From contig JBBPUQ010000005.1 of the NCBI GenBank assembly GCA_038501195.1, forward strand, positions 3,038,001 through 3,102,000: a stretch of 64,000 bases of DNA, given 5' to 3'. Of the stretch, positions 22,516 through 33,186 are shown one piece after another (position 1 is the stretch's first letter; every line of letters begins with the position of its first letter). A model generated the notes under the pieces. The model had not been told where the DNA came from, searched no databases, and worked only from the letters and a program-made list of their open reading frames with translations. The position numbers were made by a program, and so were the translations under genes. This DNA is from Nemania diffusa (taxonomy: Eukaryota > Ascomycota > Sordariomycetes > Xylariales > Xylariaceae).

Positions 22516-25383
22516 ATGCGTTTACTCAAGACAGAGGAGTCGGATACGGGCAGGTTCGAGATTGAAGAATTTAGAGATGACGAAACACCACAGTACGCTA
22601 TCCTATCACATACATGGGATGAAGATGAAGTTACTTTCCAAGATATGAAAGGAACCGATGAAGTATTACATAGAAAGGGATATGCAAAAGTCAAACACTG
22701 TTGCTTCGTAGCGAGGACCAGCGGATTCGACTATGTGTGGATAGACACCTGCTGCATTGACAAGACAAGCACCGCGGAGCTTTCCGAAGCGATCAACTCC
22801 ATGTACAGTTGGTACATACAAGCCGAAGTTTGCTACGCATACCTAGCTGATATGCCATCTTATCGCGCGGATCACCCGGCTGATGGTCACTCGAGGCTCA
22901 AGCAATCCAAATGGTTTACAAGAGGATGGACGCTCCAAGAACTTATTGCTCCATCAAAAGTAGTCTTCCTGGACTATGGATGGAAAGAGTTCGGAACCAA
23001 GTCAAGCCTACAACAGAGCATATCCCAAATTACTGGAATACCTGTTCGTATCCTCTCAGAAGACGACGACCTTGAAACGGCTAGCATTGCACAAAGAATG
23101 TCGTGGGCTGCGAATAGAAAAACATCCAGGCCCGAAGATCAGGCCTATTGTTTAATGGGATTGTTTGGTATCAATATGCCTCTCCTTTACGGCGAAGGGA
23201 AGATGGCTTTTGTAAGGCTCCAAGAGGAAATTATGAAAGTCTCCGATGACCATAGTATATTCGCATGGACGTCTAAGGATCGGTGTCATGGTGGACTTTT
23301 AGCGACCTCTCCAGATGCATTCGAAGAATCTGGTAATATCATTCTCAGACATAATCCTTCCATCAGCACCAATACCCCCTGGACTACAACCAACAAAGGG
23401 ATCCACTTAGATTTATCTTTTATTGGGATAGGCCACCGAGGATTAGGGCTCGCCATCCTTCATTGTGCGAAGTTTGGGAGAGAAGATCTGTTCCTCGGAA
23501 TCTACATAAGGGATATCTCCCTGACAATGGAGCGATTTGAGAGGGTTCGGTGTGAAAATTTCGAACTCATTAACCTGCGACGTTTTCGGCTGTCTCAATA
23601 TCCTGTGAGACGGATATGTGTCCAACAACGGCGTTTGACAATCGCAAGAACAGCCAGAGACCATCGGAAACATGACCGTAAGGTTGCAACAACAAAAGAA
23701 CATTACATTTCTCCAGAGGAGGCCCGTCTAGGCTTGAATTGGGAATTATTTGACCCAGAACTAACGAATTTTGCGGATATTACGGAACTAGCGACACGAT
23801 TACCCACGCCACGGGAAGAAGGAAAGGTACAGCCACTCCGAAGTGACACAGATACAAACTTGGCATACGAAGTAGGGAGGACGCCGCTATCCCGCGCTGC
23901 GGGAAGTGGGTGTGTGGAAGAAGTCCGAAGATTGCTAGCCTTAATGCATATCCAGGCTGACTTGAAAGACAAAGATGGACGGACACCGCTATCCTACGCG
24001 GCAGCGGGAGGGCACGCGAAGATAGTATGGTTGCTGTTGGCAAAACACAGCGTCAAGGCCGACTCGAAGGATGCTGATGGACGGACACCACTATCGTATG
24101 CAGCAGGGGGAGGGCACAGAGAGGTGGTATGGCTGTTGCTCACTCGAAGCGATATCGAGATACACTCGAGGGATAGTCTGGGACAAACGCCGCTGTCACA
24201 CGCCGCAAGGAACGGACATGATGCGGTAATTAATATGCTATTGACAAGAAAAGATTTCCTAGACCATTTGAAAGATTGCGATGGACGGACGCCGCTATCG
24301 CATGCGGCGGCTGCCGGGCACGAGGCCGCAGTTAAACTATTCATAACTCGAAGCGACATTGAACCCAATATGGTCGATAATTATAATCGAACGCCGCTAT
24401 CCTGGGCCGCCGAGAAAGGGCGCGAAGTCGTTGTTCAACTTCTCCTTGACAGCGGGGTTGGTTTCGAATTAAACGACAACTGCGGTCGGTCACCGCTGGC
24501 ATGGGCCGCCGAGAAAGGACACGATGCCGTCGTTCAGCTGCTTCTTTACAAGGGGGCTAACTTTCAGTCGAGGGACAATAATGATCGGACGCCGCTATCC
24601 TTGGCCGCACGGAACGCGCATACGGTCATCGTCCAGCTGCTTCTTAACGTGGGAGCTGACATCGAGTCGAAGGATACCAAGGGTCGGACGCCGCTATCAC
24701 GGGCCGCTAAGAACGGGCACATGGCAGCCGTCCGGCTACTTCTTGAGAAGGGGGCTGACATTAAGTCAGGGGATAACAATAATCGTACACCGCTATGGCT
24801 GGCCGCCCAGAAAGGACGCGAGGTCGTCGTTCAGCTGCTTATAAAGCAGGGCGCCGATTGCGAGTCAAAAGATAACCATGGTCGAACGCCGCTATCGTGG
24901 GCTGCCGAGAACGGGCATGAGGCCGTCCTTAAAAATCTCCTTGAGTCGGGAGCTAACACCGAGTCAGCTGATAATAGAGAAGGGCGAACACCGCTTTTGT
25001 TTGCCGCTAAAAACGGATACGGCGCCGTGGTAAAACATCTACTCGAGGCAGGAGCTAATACAGAGTCGACCGATAGCAGAGAAGGACGAACGCCGCTGTC
25101 GTGGGCTGCCGCGAGTAAGACGCCGCTATCATGGACCCCTAGTGGACACGAGGCCGTCGTCAAGCATCTGCTCGAGAAAGAAGCCAACACCGAGGCGACT
25201 GATAATACAGGACGGACTCCGCTGTCCTATGCTGCAAAGAACGGCCACGAGGCCATCGTCAAGCATTTGCTCGAGAAAGGAGCTAACACCGAGTTGAGAG
25301 ATAAGTACGGTCAGACGCCGCTATCGTATGCCGTCTTGAACGGACATGAGGCTGTCGTCCAGCTGCTACAGCCTGGGTTATAA
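22516..25383 (+). CDS. HET-domain protein with C-terminal ankyrin repeats
   Basis: A single exon of 955 residues starting with MRLLKTEESDTGRFEIEEF, the usual start of this subclass. The HET domain covers about residues 27-190 (YAILSHTWDEDEVTFQDM, DYVWIDTCCIDKTSTAELSE, WFTRGWTLQELIAPSKVVFL). It is followed by the block that normally trails it (AYCLMGLFGINMPLLYGEGK, about residues 213-232). There is no NACHT or NB-ARC motif; after a linker of about 200 residues come about 15 ankyrin repeats (residues 454-955) with the pattern GRTPLSxAAxxGHxxVVxLLL. In related fungal proteins the HET part triggers cell death and the repeats are thought to sense the partner. The last repeats are strongly alike at DNA level. 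It closes the cluster of three HET genes. Confidence 0.92.
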   Translation: MRLLKTEESDTGRFEIEEFRDDETPQYAILSHTWDEDEVTFQDMKGTDEVLHRKGYAKVKHCCFVARTSGFDYVWIDTCCIDKTSTAELSEAINSMYSWYIQAEVCYAYLADMPSYRADHPADGHSRLKQSKWFTRGWTLQELIAPSKVVFLDYGWKEFGTKSSLQQSISQITGIPVRILSEDDDLETASIAQRMSWAANRKTSRPEDQAYCLMGLFGINMPLLYGEGKMAFVRLQEEIMKVSDDHSIFAWTSKDRCHGGLLATSPDAFEESGNIILRHNPSISTNTPWTTTNKGIHLDLSFIGIGHRGLGLAILHCAKFGREDLFLGIYIRDISLTMERFERVRCENFELINLRRFRLSQYPVRRICVQQRRLTIARTARDHRKHDRKVATTKEHYISPEEARLGLNWELFDPELTNFADITELATRLPTPREEGKVQPLRSDTDTNLAYEVGRTPLSRAAGSGCVEEVRRLLALMHIQADLKDKDGRTPLSYAAAGGHAKIVWLLLAKHSVKADSKDADGRTPLSYAAGGGHREVVWLLLTRSDIEIHSRDSLGQTPLSHAARNGHDAVINMLLTRKDFLDHLKDCDGRTPLSHAAAAGHEAAVKLFITRSDIEPNMVDNYNRTPLSWAAEKGREVVVQLLLDSGVGFELNDNCGRSPLAWAAEKGHDAVVQLLLYKGANFQSRDNNDRTPLSLAARNAHTVIVQLLLNVGADIESKDTKGRTPLSRAAKNGHMAAVRLLLEKGADIKSGDNNNRTPLWLAAQKGREVVVQLLIKQGADCESKDNHGRTPLSWAAENGHEAVLKNLLESGANTESADNREGRTPLLFAAKNGYGAVVKHLLEAGANTESTDSREGRTPLSWAAASKTPLSWTPSGHEAVVKHLLEKEANTEATDNTGRTPLSYAAKNGHEAIVKHLLEKGANTELRDKYGQTPLSYAVLNGHEAVVQLLQPGL
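23875..25380 (+). repeat. tandem ankyrin-repeat coding array
   Basis: About fifteen in-frame units of 99-102 bp, each with a core coding for RTPLS-AA. Units from about 24,900 on are the most alike, sharing long runs such as GAGCTAACACCGAGT. One unit near 25,085-25,190 is longer: its core is partly doubled (RTPLSWAAASKTPLSW), which suggests a slipped duplication. Confidence 0.85.
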
Positions 25384-27090
25384 AACTTATTTTCTATCAC
25401 CTCGCCACAGAAGAGGGGTCTAGGATAGTGCGGAGGTTTATGGATTCTCATGGCATTTTAACACCTTCGAGATATATTTATCCCCCTTTCATATTCGGGT
25501 GGAATTGTACCTGTAGGGACTCGGGAGTAGTAACCTGTGCCTCATACCGAATGGGTTCAAACAAATCTGTTGTTAAATCTAAGGAAGAAGCTATAGGTAG
25601 ATTATATAGTGCGCGATCACCTAATTATTTTTTACCTTCTCCAACTCTTTCCGGATCCCCTGATCGATCTAAAATGGTCGGTTTTTTTTTTCAGTTCGGC
25701 GGCATGAATCGATACAATTACATCTAGAACCATCCTGCTGACTTAAATAACAGTAAAAAGCATAATGTATTAACCTAGTAGAAGCAGTATAAATCCGGAA
25801 AAGGGTGGCCCCTCAACTTCAGCAATGAAGGTATCTCGCTCTACTTGGAGGCTATTAGAGATTTAGAAATATGTGTCGAAAACGAATTGGCCCGTTTAAA
25901 AAATCAAGTATATTCACAGTCATATGTAGATAACAACACAATCCAAGCTCCATCTAGTAGAATAATATACGACAGGAATTATGTAGAGAGGTCTCAGGCG
26001 ATTGGTTCAAAGGTGCAGACGCGAATCTCTGCCATAGAACATAACTGCAACGCTAAACTACGGCACAATTAATGCAGAGAAAAAGTAAAACGTTGCCAAG
26101 GTGGTAATATTGACCGCCTGTAGCTTTTATATATGGGACCGTGACAATACCAATGACTCTCGCCAGAAAACTAGGAGCAATTGGCTTGGATTTGATACGA
26201 CGGGCCTAGGTGTTTGATATTTATTCTACCTCTTAATACTAGCTGCGATATGCAGTCACTGTGTCTATCCCTCAAACCAATCATGACAAGAGCACATCTA
26301 CCTTAAAAGCGAAGAACATGAAACCGAAATAAGACCCAAGGATCGTAACTAGTGATCGCGTGCAGTATTTGCATTCGTCTCATTTATGCCCCAATGCCTA
26401 AGTACCATCTCCAGGTCCAGCTAACATGCTCAAGCCGAATTTAGTTATGAGTGGCTCAAGCAATACTAGACCCTCAACAGAGTTATTTAGGCGCAGATAC
26501 TATTTAGGGAATTAGTTTAAGTAGTTTTATCTCCTTTCAAACGCCAGGATCAAGGACTTAGAACGATGGTCAAATACTATACAACGATCGCCTCATTGTG
26601 AATAGATCAAGCAGACATTCAACAAGTCTGAAGTGAGTCGTAACGTTCGTTTCGATTCATATCTCAAATGCAAGGTTGCTCAGCGATGCTGCAAAACAGG
26701 TGACAGAACCGACTAAAACCTCGCCCAGATACCTATACCCGCCTAATCCCCGCCACTCAGATGACATACTTTACTTTCCGAAAACAAGCGGCAGAAAAGC
26801 AACTGTACAAGAAGTTGGAACTTTGAACACGACTTAAAACAATGGAGGGTATCGAGGCGCTCACGCTCTGCGCCCCTATCCGAATCCTAACACCGAAATG
26901 ATACAGTCCTCTACCCCCTAACTTTATACTGGTAACATTAGCGAGTGTGGCGAGCATATGGCTCTCGCGACAGCTCTAAATCGAGAAAAGAGTACTCCTG
27001 ATCAAAGAGATCGAAGGGTTCGGAGTAAAGGTGAAGAAAGAGGTTGTGCTGATGACAATCACGATGGTCACATCTTAAGAAAATGTGGGA
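25384..27090. other. spacer after the HET-ankyrin gene, with one possible coding remnant
   Basis: A plus-strand frame without an ATG is open from about 25,785 to 26,072. It contains GWPLNFSNEGISLYLEAIRD and LEICVENELARLKNQVYSQ, which look protein-like, but I cannot place it in a family and see no start. It may be a decayed exon. The rest of the region is AT-rich and without frames of note. Confidence 0.35.
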
Positions 27091-28397
27091 TTACATCTCC
27101 ATGCGAGCGGCGATGTCCTCACTCACACCTCTCACCGAATGAAGGGCCATATCCTCATCTTCACCTTCACTCCCATTCTCACTTTCCTCATACTGATCAC
27201 TTTCGTCCCCTTCCGTAGATGTGTCTTTCAAAGGATCAATATCAACATCGTCATCAGGATCCCAGACTAGACACGGCTCGTCGCTGGAAAAGTGCGAGTG
27301 TTAGACAGTACCAATAATAGTAGAAGGATTTAATCTATCCCCAGGGGAATCGGAAGGATGTAGGATCATGTGGAAGCAAAAGCATGAACAAAAATGAAAA
27401 ATGTAGGACTTAGGGAAGCGTACTCCTCGTCATCGTATTCATCTTCATCGGTGATAATACGACCCGCAAGGTGATCCCCAAGCCAAAATCTAGCGCGCTT
27501 ATTTGCGCCAAAACTACCAGCCAATGGGGTGGCATGGCGTTTAGCACTACAGCTACTCCCTCGTCTATGTGGCGCCAATGCAGGAGAGTTTATCACGACC
27601 GGTAGGCCTCTGACATACAAGTAGGCAACTCGCCTCATCTTCTTATTAAAGAAGAAGTAATGCAGACGCCATATTGCAGCCTCGTCGCCATCAAAAGGAT
27701 CATCTGGCGGTTGGTAGGAGAAGACAGTGCAATCTTTCAGCGTCATCTCTTTATCCAGCATATTCCACATTTGGGGTCCCCACGCAGGACTGTTTACGGG
27801 GAATGCGCCTGCGGCTGTTGCGGCGGAAGGGGAGTTCCCATATTCGCGATACATGGCGACTATATTAGGAGGAAGTAGCGATGTCCCTAGCGGCCGAACA
27901 CTGCTCAGAGTGCTATCAATACTAGCCATGACGTGACGGAGGTTTTTCTCGCGACGGAAATCTGTCGGGCGTAAGACATGCGAGAAGTCGTAGTCTGGGT
28001 GGCTAGCGTTCAGTGTAGCAATAAGATAGGCGAAGGTCCGTCGGCTTGAGATCTCACTCAGCGGACCGAAAGGACTGGAACGGGATAAGTTTAGCGATCC
28101 GGCCATTTCCTTTCGCTGCGGAGGAGACAAAGAAGCGCCGAACTTGAGCAGTGCTGCATGCTGCGACTCGAGAGAACATTCGATTGACTTGTATAACTTC
28201 TTATCGGAGCCGGCGGCTTTCGTAGTATATAAATCGCAACCACCAGTGACATTGCAGTCGGGCGTGCTGAAGTTCAGCGCCGAAGTGATGAGATCGAAAT
28301 CGCGAAGAGGTAAAAACTAGAAGGAGTGTGGATTAGCATGCGGCGCACGCCGGATTTCTCATGTCGCTATAATGATTCAAGGGAAACAAACCTTCAT
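27091..28397 (-). CDS. MAF1: Maf1, repressor of RNA polymerase III
   Basis: Three exons: 28397-28392 (only ATG AAG), 28316-27424 and 27283-27091, giving 363 residues. The first intron (GTTTGT, branch TGCTAATCC, end CTTCTAG) separates Met-Lys from FLPLRDFDLITSALNFSTPD, which is the conserved Maf1 N-terminus. GGCDLYTTKAAGSDKKLYK follows. Further conserved blocks are RTFAYLIATLNASHPDYDFS and EMTLKDCTVFSYQPPDDPF. The tail after LGDHLAGRIITDEDEY is acidic (DEPCLVWDPDDDVDIDPL), as in other fungal Maf1 proteins, and is finished by the third exon. Maf1 binds RNA polymerase III under stress and lowers tRNA and 5S synthesis, controlled by TORC1 phosphorylation. Ser-rich loops between the two halves would suit that control. 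Confidence 0.95.
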
Positions 28398-29972
28398 CGT
28401 GGATGGCTATTTGTTATGGTCATTCGAAAGTGATGGGGGGGGGGGATTTCACGCGGGATGGTACTGGAGTCCGGCCAGGTTGCCGACTACGTATGCTATG
28501 CGATGCTATGCGAATGAAGGGTGGAGCGGTCGGATGACGTCGCGTGTTTGGGCGTGGGCGGTCAATCGATAGATAACGACAGCTTCGACGACGACGGCCG
28601 AGAATAATTCGCGCGGGCAAACCGACTAGGCGCAAGACTAGAAGACTAATGCTCAAGGCCGAGCGCAGGAACACAATCAATGGAGTCGGAATTGACTTTG
28701 GCTTAACCACAAGAGTAGTCACGTGTACGGCGTACAATGGGTTCTGTAGTTGCTGTGATGTCAGTTAAGAGGCGGAGCGATCTAGACTAGAATAGACAAA
28801 GGCCCGTCTAGTAGGTACTGCGACAAGAGCGCGCACCATGCGATAATACCTACAAACTGGTCAAGGGTTGAGGAGAGTGCGGTGATTAAGTAGAACGCAC
28901 AGCGTCGGTGAGAAGGGTACCTAATAGTTGCAGATCTCGGAAAGTCTGGCGCTGCTGCCCGGGAAGAGCAGCGCACGAGATGGATGGGCTTACATGAGCG
29001 GGACTGGGTGTGTGGACGAATGATTGGATGATGATTGGATGGATGGATGGATGGGTAGATAGATGCTGTGTGGGCGCTGTAGTGAGTGTGATTGATTAGG
29101 TAGCTGCTGTTGCTGCTGCTGCTGCTGCTTGGCTTGGTTCCAATGTCTGACAACCAGTCTTGGCCCCAAAGCATTGGAGCTGGGTACCGGGGAGGTAGGC
29201 AAGAACCCACTCCACTGCCCGCCGCTCCTTCCTGCCTGCCAACGTGATCGATCGGGGTCGCACTAGGACCCCGCCGGTCGCGGACTTGGTTCCAGCCGAC
29301 TCCCTCCCCCCTTCCGCCCGTACCATAACCTCCACCCTAAGAACCGTCAAAATAACGACAGCCAATTGGATGGCCACTCACTCCAAAGTTACGAATCAGA
29401 TAACGTCAAGCCACCACGGGGAACATCAAGCTCCCTTCTCGCACTAAGCTTACCTCTCATATCCGGCGTTATGATGATGTAAGGTTGGCACCTCGACTGC
29501 TCCTAGATCCTCATTATCGCCTCTTTGTCTCCAAGAATTGTAACGAATGATATGGGTTCGTCATGAATTATGCCTCTCTGGACATGTTTGGTTGGCTCGT
29601 TCGTTCGTCGGCCAATTCTTCCCTCTACGCGTGCATCCGCGGTAAATACCCCATAGCGTGCAACCCGTCTTCACAAGTACTCAGTTCGAAATAGCTGTCG
29701 TACAATCGGATGGATGCTCTATCCAGCGATAGAGCTGTGTAGAGAGATGCCGATCACCTCATTCTGGTATCCCGAGCACTCAAATAAAGCCAGCTTTTCT
29801 AAGATTCGATTCGATTTCGTCCATGTTCTGTGAATAATGCTAAATGAGTATACTTGCAAATGTAAAGACTTGATACCCTCCCATCTTCCCATACGCCATG
29901 CAGCCAATCAATTAATCAATCAATCAATGGATGAAGCGCCCATATTCGCTTGTAGTAAGTACATGGGTATCT
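28398..29972. other. spacer with several simple repeats
   Basis: This is the upstream region of MAF1 and the 3' flank of the AP-1 gene. It has a run of 11 G at 28435-28445, a GGAT array at about 29036-29054 and a GCT triplet array at 29103-29129. No gene seen. Confidence 0.6.
29103..29129. repeat. GCT/CAG triplet repeat
   Basis: About nine GCT units with one interruption (GTT). No supported coding frame uses it. Confidence 0.75.
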
Positions 29973-30733
29973 TTACATGATCCGTGTCACTTCATCATCG
30001 ACCTGCCAAAAAGAAAACGCACGTCAGTGGTCCGAAGACATAAGACGTAGAGAATATAGAACCATAGCCCCACTCGGATAGAAACGAACAAGCCGAAATA
30101 TGCTTACCTCCATATCTTCCAATGAATCTTGTTGCCCGATGCACCGTAGCACGTTTTTCTTGCTGCTCTCCTGGAGCTCGCCAGCGAGCAATATCTCGTC
30201 GAGGATATAGTATGCCTTCGTGAAGGAGAAGATAATGTCGAGTTCGCACACATTGCCGTAATATTTGTCCATCTGCTCGACGTATCGGTGGATGACCTCG
30301 AGGGTAATCAGTTCGTTATCGTCGGACGAGCAGCCGGCTATGAAGAAGAGCGAGGCGTAGCGACGGTAGACAATCTTTGTATCTAGAGCGCAGGTCAGGA
30401 GACTGTCGCGACAATGGCGTTCAAAAGGGGGGAGGCGGGCGGACCTTTGTACTCGAGGAAGTTACACATTCGAGTTCGCCTAGCGAGGACTAGCTGGGAG
30501 ACGTCCTTGACGATCTTCGCCTTGTCCTTGGGAGACAGGGTAGTAAACCATTTCGCTAGACGCTGATGAGGGTGGGATGGTTAGTACCAAGGCCGACGAT
30601 GCCATCAAACGGATACTAGGGCACTATAGCATACCACTTTGCCCTGCCGGGACAGCAGGATTAAGTAGCTGTTATCGATTTAGTCCAAGAGGTCTGGGGA
30701 TGACGAATCGTCAGAGGCATACTGGATAGCCAT
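29973..30733 (-). CDS. APS1: AP-1 adaptor complex sigma subunit
   Basis: Five exons (30733-30723, 30668-30635, 30562-30445, 30382-30108, 30002-29973) give 155 residues, the family length. All junctions keep phase. The first exon is only 11 nt (MAI plus two bases of His). The second completes [12 protein letters not shown], and the third begins [20 protein letters not shown]. Then follow [40 protein letters not shown] and [20 protein letters not shown], the signature of the clathrin adaptor small chain. The end DDEVTRIM comes from the last exon. The product is part of the AP-1 clathrin adaptor between trans-Golgi and endosomes. The LL..RQGK and RYVE..DKYF-like segments separate it from AP-2 and AP-3 chains. 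Confidence 0.95.
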
Positions 30734-31978
30734 GATGATGTGTTCACATCACCGATGGTGCAAAACACTCTGAAGGGTTCGTGCTTGTCGGCGAGAACAA
30801 ACGGGGGAAGGTCGTAGCAGTAGGAAGTCGGTATACGGTGGGAGTAGTGCCTATGGCGGTTGCAGGAGCAATTTCTTAACTGGTATTGGGGTTGGCGACG
30901 AGGGTTCGTGCTCAGGGCCTGAGTGGTGGACTAGATAGGTAGATGGAGGACTTGCCCGTTGGCAGCCGCTGGTAGGTCGGAACGGCCCGACTCGGTCCGC
31001 CGTCTTCTCTTACCTCCTCTCAATCCGCTCTCCTTTCGTCCCACCCCTGCCAACCTTCAGCTGTCCGCCGTTCTCCAATCAGCAATCCTGTCGCCTGTCG
31101 CATTTGGCTGGCTGCATTTGCTTCTCTTGTAGGTATGTCTTGCATTTCAATGCATCACAAAACATATGACCAATCATGTATGCGGCGCCACTGCTGCGAC
31201 CGAGGAAAGATAACGTCAGATGGACCCTTGATATCACCATGTACCCATCTAGCTACCCTACACAGGATCGCCCACTTACAAGTGCGCATAAGTACTTGAC
31301 CACGGCCAGCAGCAGCCTCTGAGCATCGTGGATTCCATTCTCACATGCATATTGTTGCGCTTTGCACATACTTACACATAGAAGCACCTGTTAGCACATG
31401 TCGGATGACAACATTTCTCTAAGTCGTAACGTGCTATCTACTAGGTGGGCTAGCATCTATATATGAGCCCCGCGACCCTAGGCGTTACTTAGTCCGCGGG
31501 GGGTCTAGAAGTCTTCCGACCACCATCCTGCCCCCTTCTATCTATTTGCAGATAGGTAGTTGACCTGCCTACTACTGTACTGTACTTCGTCCAACTGATG
31601 TTGCAATCTCCGTTGATTATTAAATGTGCTTACCAAGTTACCCGCATTGCGTCTCCGTGCCACCTATTACCAATCCCGAGAGCGTCGACAGGGTGTCTAT
31701 CGACCAGTTCCGTTAGATCGCCTATCGATGCCCTGAGTCTTGCTCGTTCTACTGGCACCTTTCCTTTTCACTAAACCCCACCTTGTGCCAACCGAGTCGG
31801 AAGTATAAATCAAAGTGTTCAATTTTCCTCCTACGCCTCCGAAGTCGTGTATCATACTTACCGACATCCATACACATATGCTCCTCTCCTTTCATACTAA
31901 AGAGACGGCCTAATTACCCTCATAGCCTCTCTACCATCTTCCACTTCAACTTCAACTTCGACTATTATATTCTCAACT
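30734..31978. other. divergent promoter region
   Basis: Separates APS1 (minus) from the glutamate-cysteine ligase regulatory gene (plus). It has a CT-rich stretch at about 31000-31080. The leader before 31979 is rich in CTTCAACTTC repeats (31940-31965), a common fungal 5' UTR feature. No gene seen. Confidence 0.6.
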
Positions 31979-32935
31979 ATGACGCGGATAGTGCTGTCAA
32001 CTGGCAACATTGTGACAGCCGGTCCCTCCATCATCCGGAAGCCTGGCACTTATAGATCCAACCTCGAACTTACAAATTCACTAAGGAGTAACTTCCAAGC
32101 TGCGCAGCAAGACTACGCTGCCAGCCCTGTCAGCAGCAATGGCAACGAGCCTCATGCGCATGGAAATGGACATCTGGCGAACGGGAACAGCCGGCCAGGT
32201 ATAGATGCTTGGACTGCCACCGAAGACTCTGTCTTGTACGTCCCGCGCATCGATTGGGCGGCTGCTGGGTTGCAAGAAGGTCGGGCACAGTATGAGATTA
32301 CTCTCAAGTTATTTTTCCTGCCAACCGCGCCAGCGGAGAAACGCAGGGAGTACATCGACGAGGCATTGCGGCTGGTGATGAAGGAGCTGCAGATAGAGCA
32401 CATCGATCTTCTGATCGTCTCGTTCCCCGGCATATCTTTCGAGGGCGACTGTGAATGGCAGGCGGATAAGATCAATGCGACCATGGGGAACGACGAAGAA
32501 GAGGTCATGACGTGGTCTGCGTTGGAGAGCCTGTACGACCAGGGGAAGGTCAGCCGGCTGGGCATTGCCGAGTTCGGCACCGAGAAGCTACAGCGGTTCA
32601 TCGACAGAGTCAAGGTGCGGCCAGCTGTCGACCAGATCAACACCAAAGACTGCTGCAGCGTCCCTCCACCCTTGACAAAGCTTGCCAAGAGCGAGGGTAT
32701 CGAACTGCTGACTCACGGCGACTGCACCGACATACTGCCCAGTGGTACGCTACGAGAGCTGCTGGGACATGGCGCCCAGGGCGCTGGCGTTCTCGCCGAC
32801 GATGAAAGTACGCAAAGTGGCCTTCAGGGTAATCTCATTCCTGAATGGGTAGTCAAGTATACCGCTTTCGTCAACTATAGGGGTGTAATTGAGAATAAGG
32901 GCTATTTTGCGGGGGCCGAGTTGGTAAAGGCGTGA
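31979..32935 (+). CDS. GCLM: glutamate-cysteine ligase regulatory (modifier) subunit
   Basis: A single exon of 318 residues in an aldo-keto-reductase-like fold. It starts MTRIVLSTGNIVTAGPSIIR, the conserved start of fungal GCLM. Key blocks are ELQIEHIDLLIVSFPGISFE, LESLYDQGKVSRLGIAEFGT, VRPAVDQINTKDCCSVPPPL, LLTHGDCTDILPSGTLRELLG and the end GVIENKGYFAGAELVKA. The subunit has lost reductase activity. It binds the catalytic subunit (Gsh1 type, not in this window), lowers its Km for glutamate and eases glutathione feedback, so it sets the rate of glutathione synthesis in the cytosol. A His/Asn/Gly-rich insert near residues 50-70 is variable. It ends towards BUD32, 251 bp away. Confidence 0.93.
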   Translation: MTRIVLSTGNIVTAGPSIIRKPGTYRSNLELTNSLRSNFQAAQQDYAASPVSSNGNEPHAHGNGHLANGNSRPGIDAWTATEDSVLYVPRIDWAAAGLQEGRAQYEITLKLFFLPTAPAEKRREYIDEALRLVMKELQIEHIDLLIVSFPGISFEGDCEWQADKINATMGNDEEEVMTWSALESLYDQGKVSRLGIAEFGTEKLQRFIDRVKVRPAVDQINTKDCCSVPPPLTKLAKSEGIELLTHGDCTDILPSGTLRELLGHGAQGAGVLADDESTQSGLQGNLIPEWVVKYTAFVNYRGVIENKGYFAGAELVKA

Positions 32936-33186
32936 GACGCCAACGACATTAACATGCATATCAAAGCACGTATTCAAGCACATATTCAAGCACATGCTCC
33001 TTTGTATACACATAATTATTGGTCACCAGTGGCACTGAGAAGGTTGCATATAATACAATAGGCAAGGCAAGCAAAGCCCTGCAAGGCTTGCTTGTAGCTT
33101 GGGTCATGGCGATGATAACGCACGCATTACGATATGCATCATTACGAGTTGACTCTTAGTTTCGCAAGGCGCAAGTTCCGATAGAT

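Noticed and set aside
25428..25727. Plus-strand frame of 99 residues just behind the HET-ankyrin gene
   Set aside because: The start is not in a good context, there is no domain, and the DNA composition is spacer-like.
32152..32688. Minus-strand frame of 178 residues
   Set aside because: Antisense to the glutamate-cysteine ligase regulatory gene, whose frame is strongly conserved.
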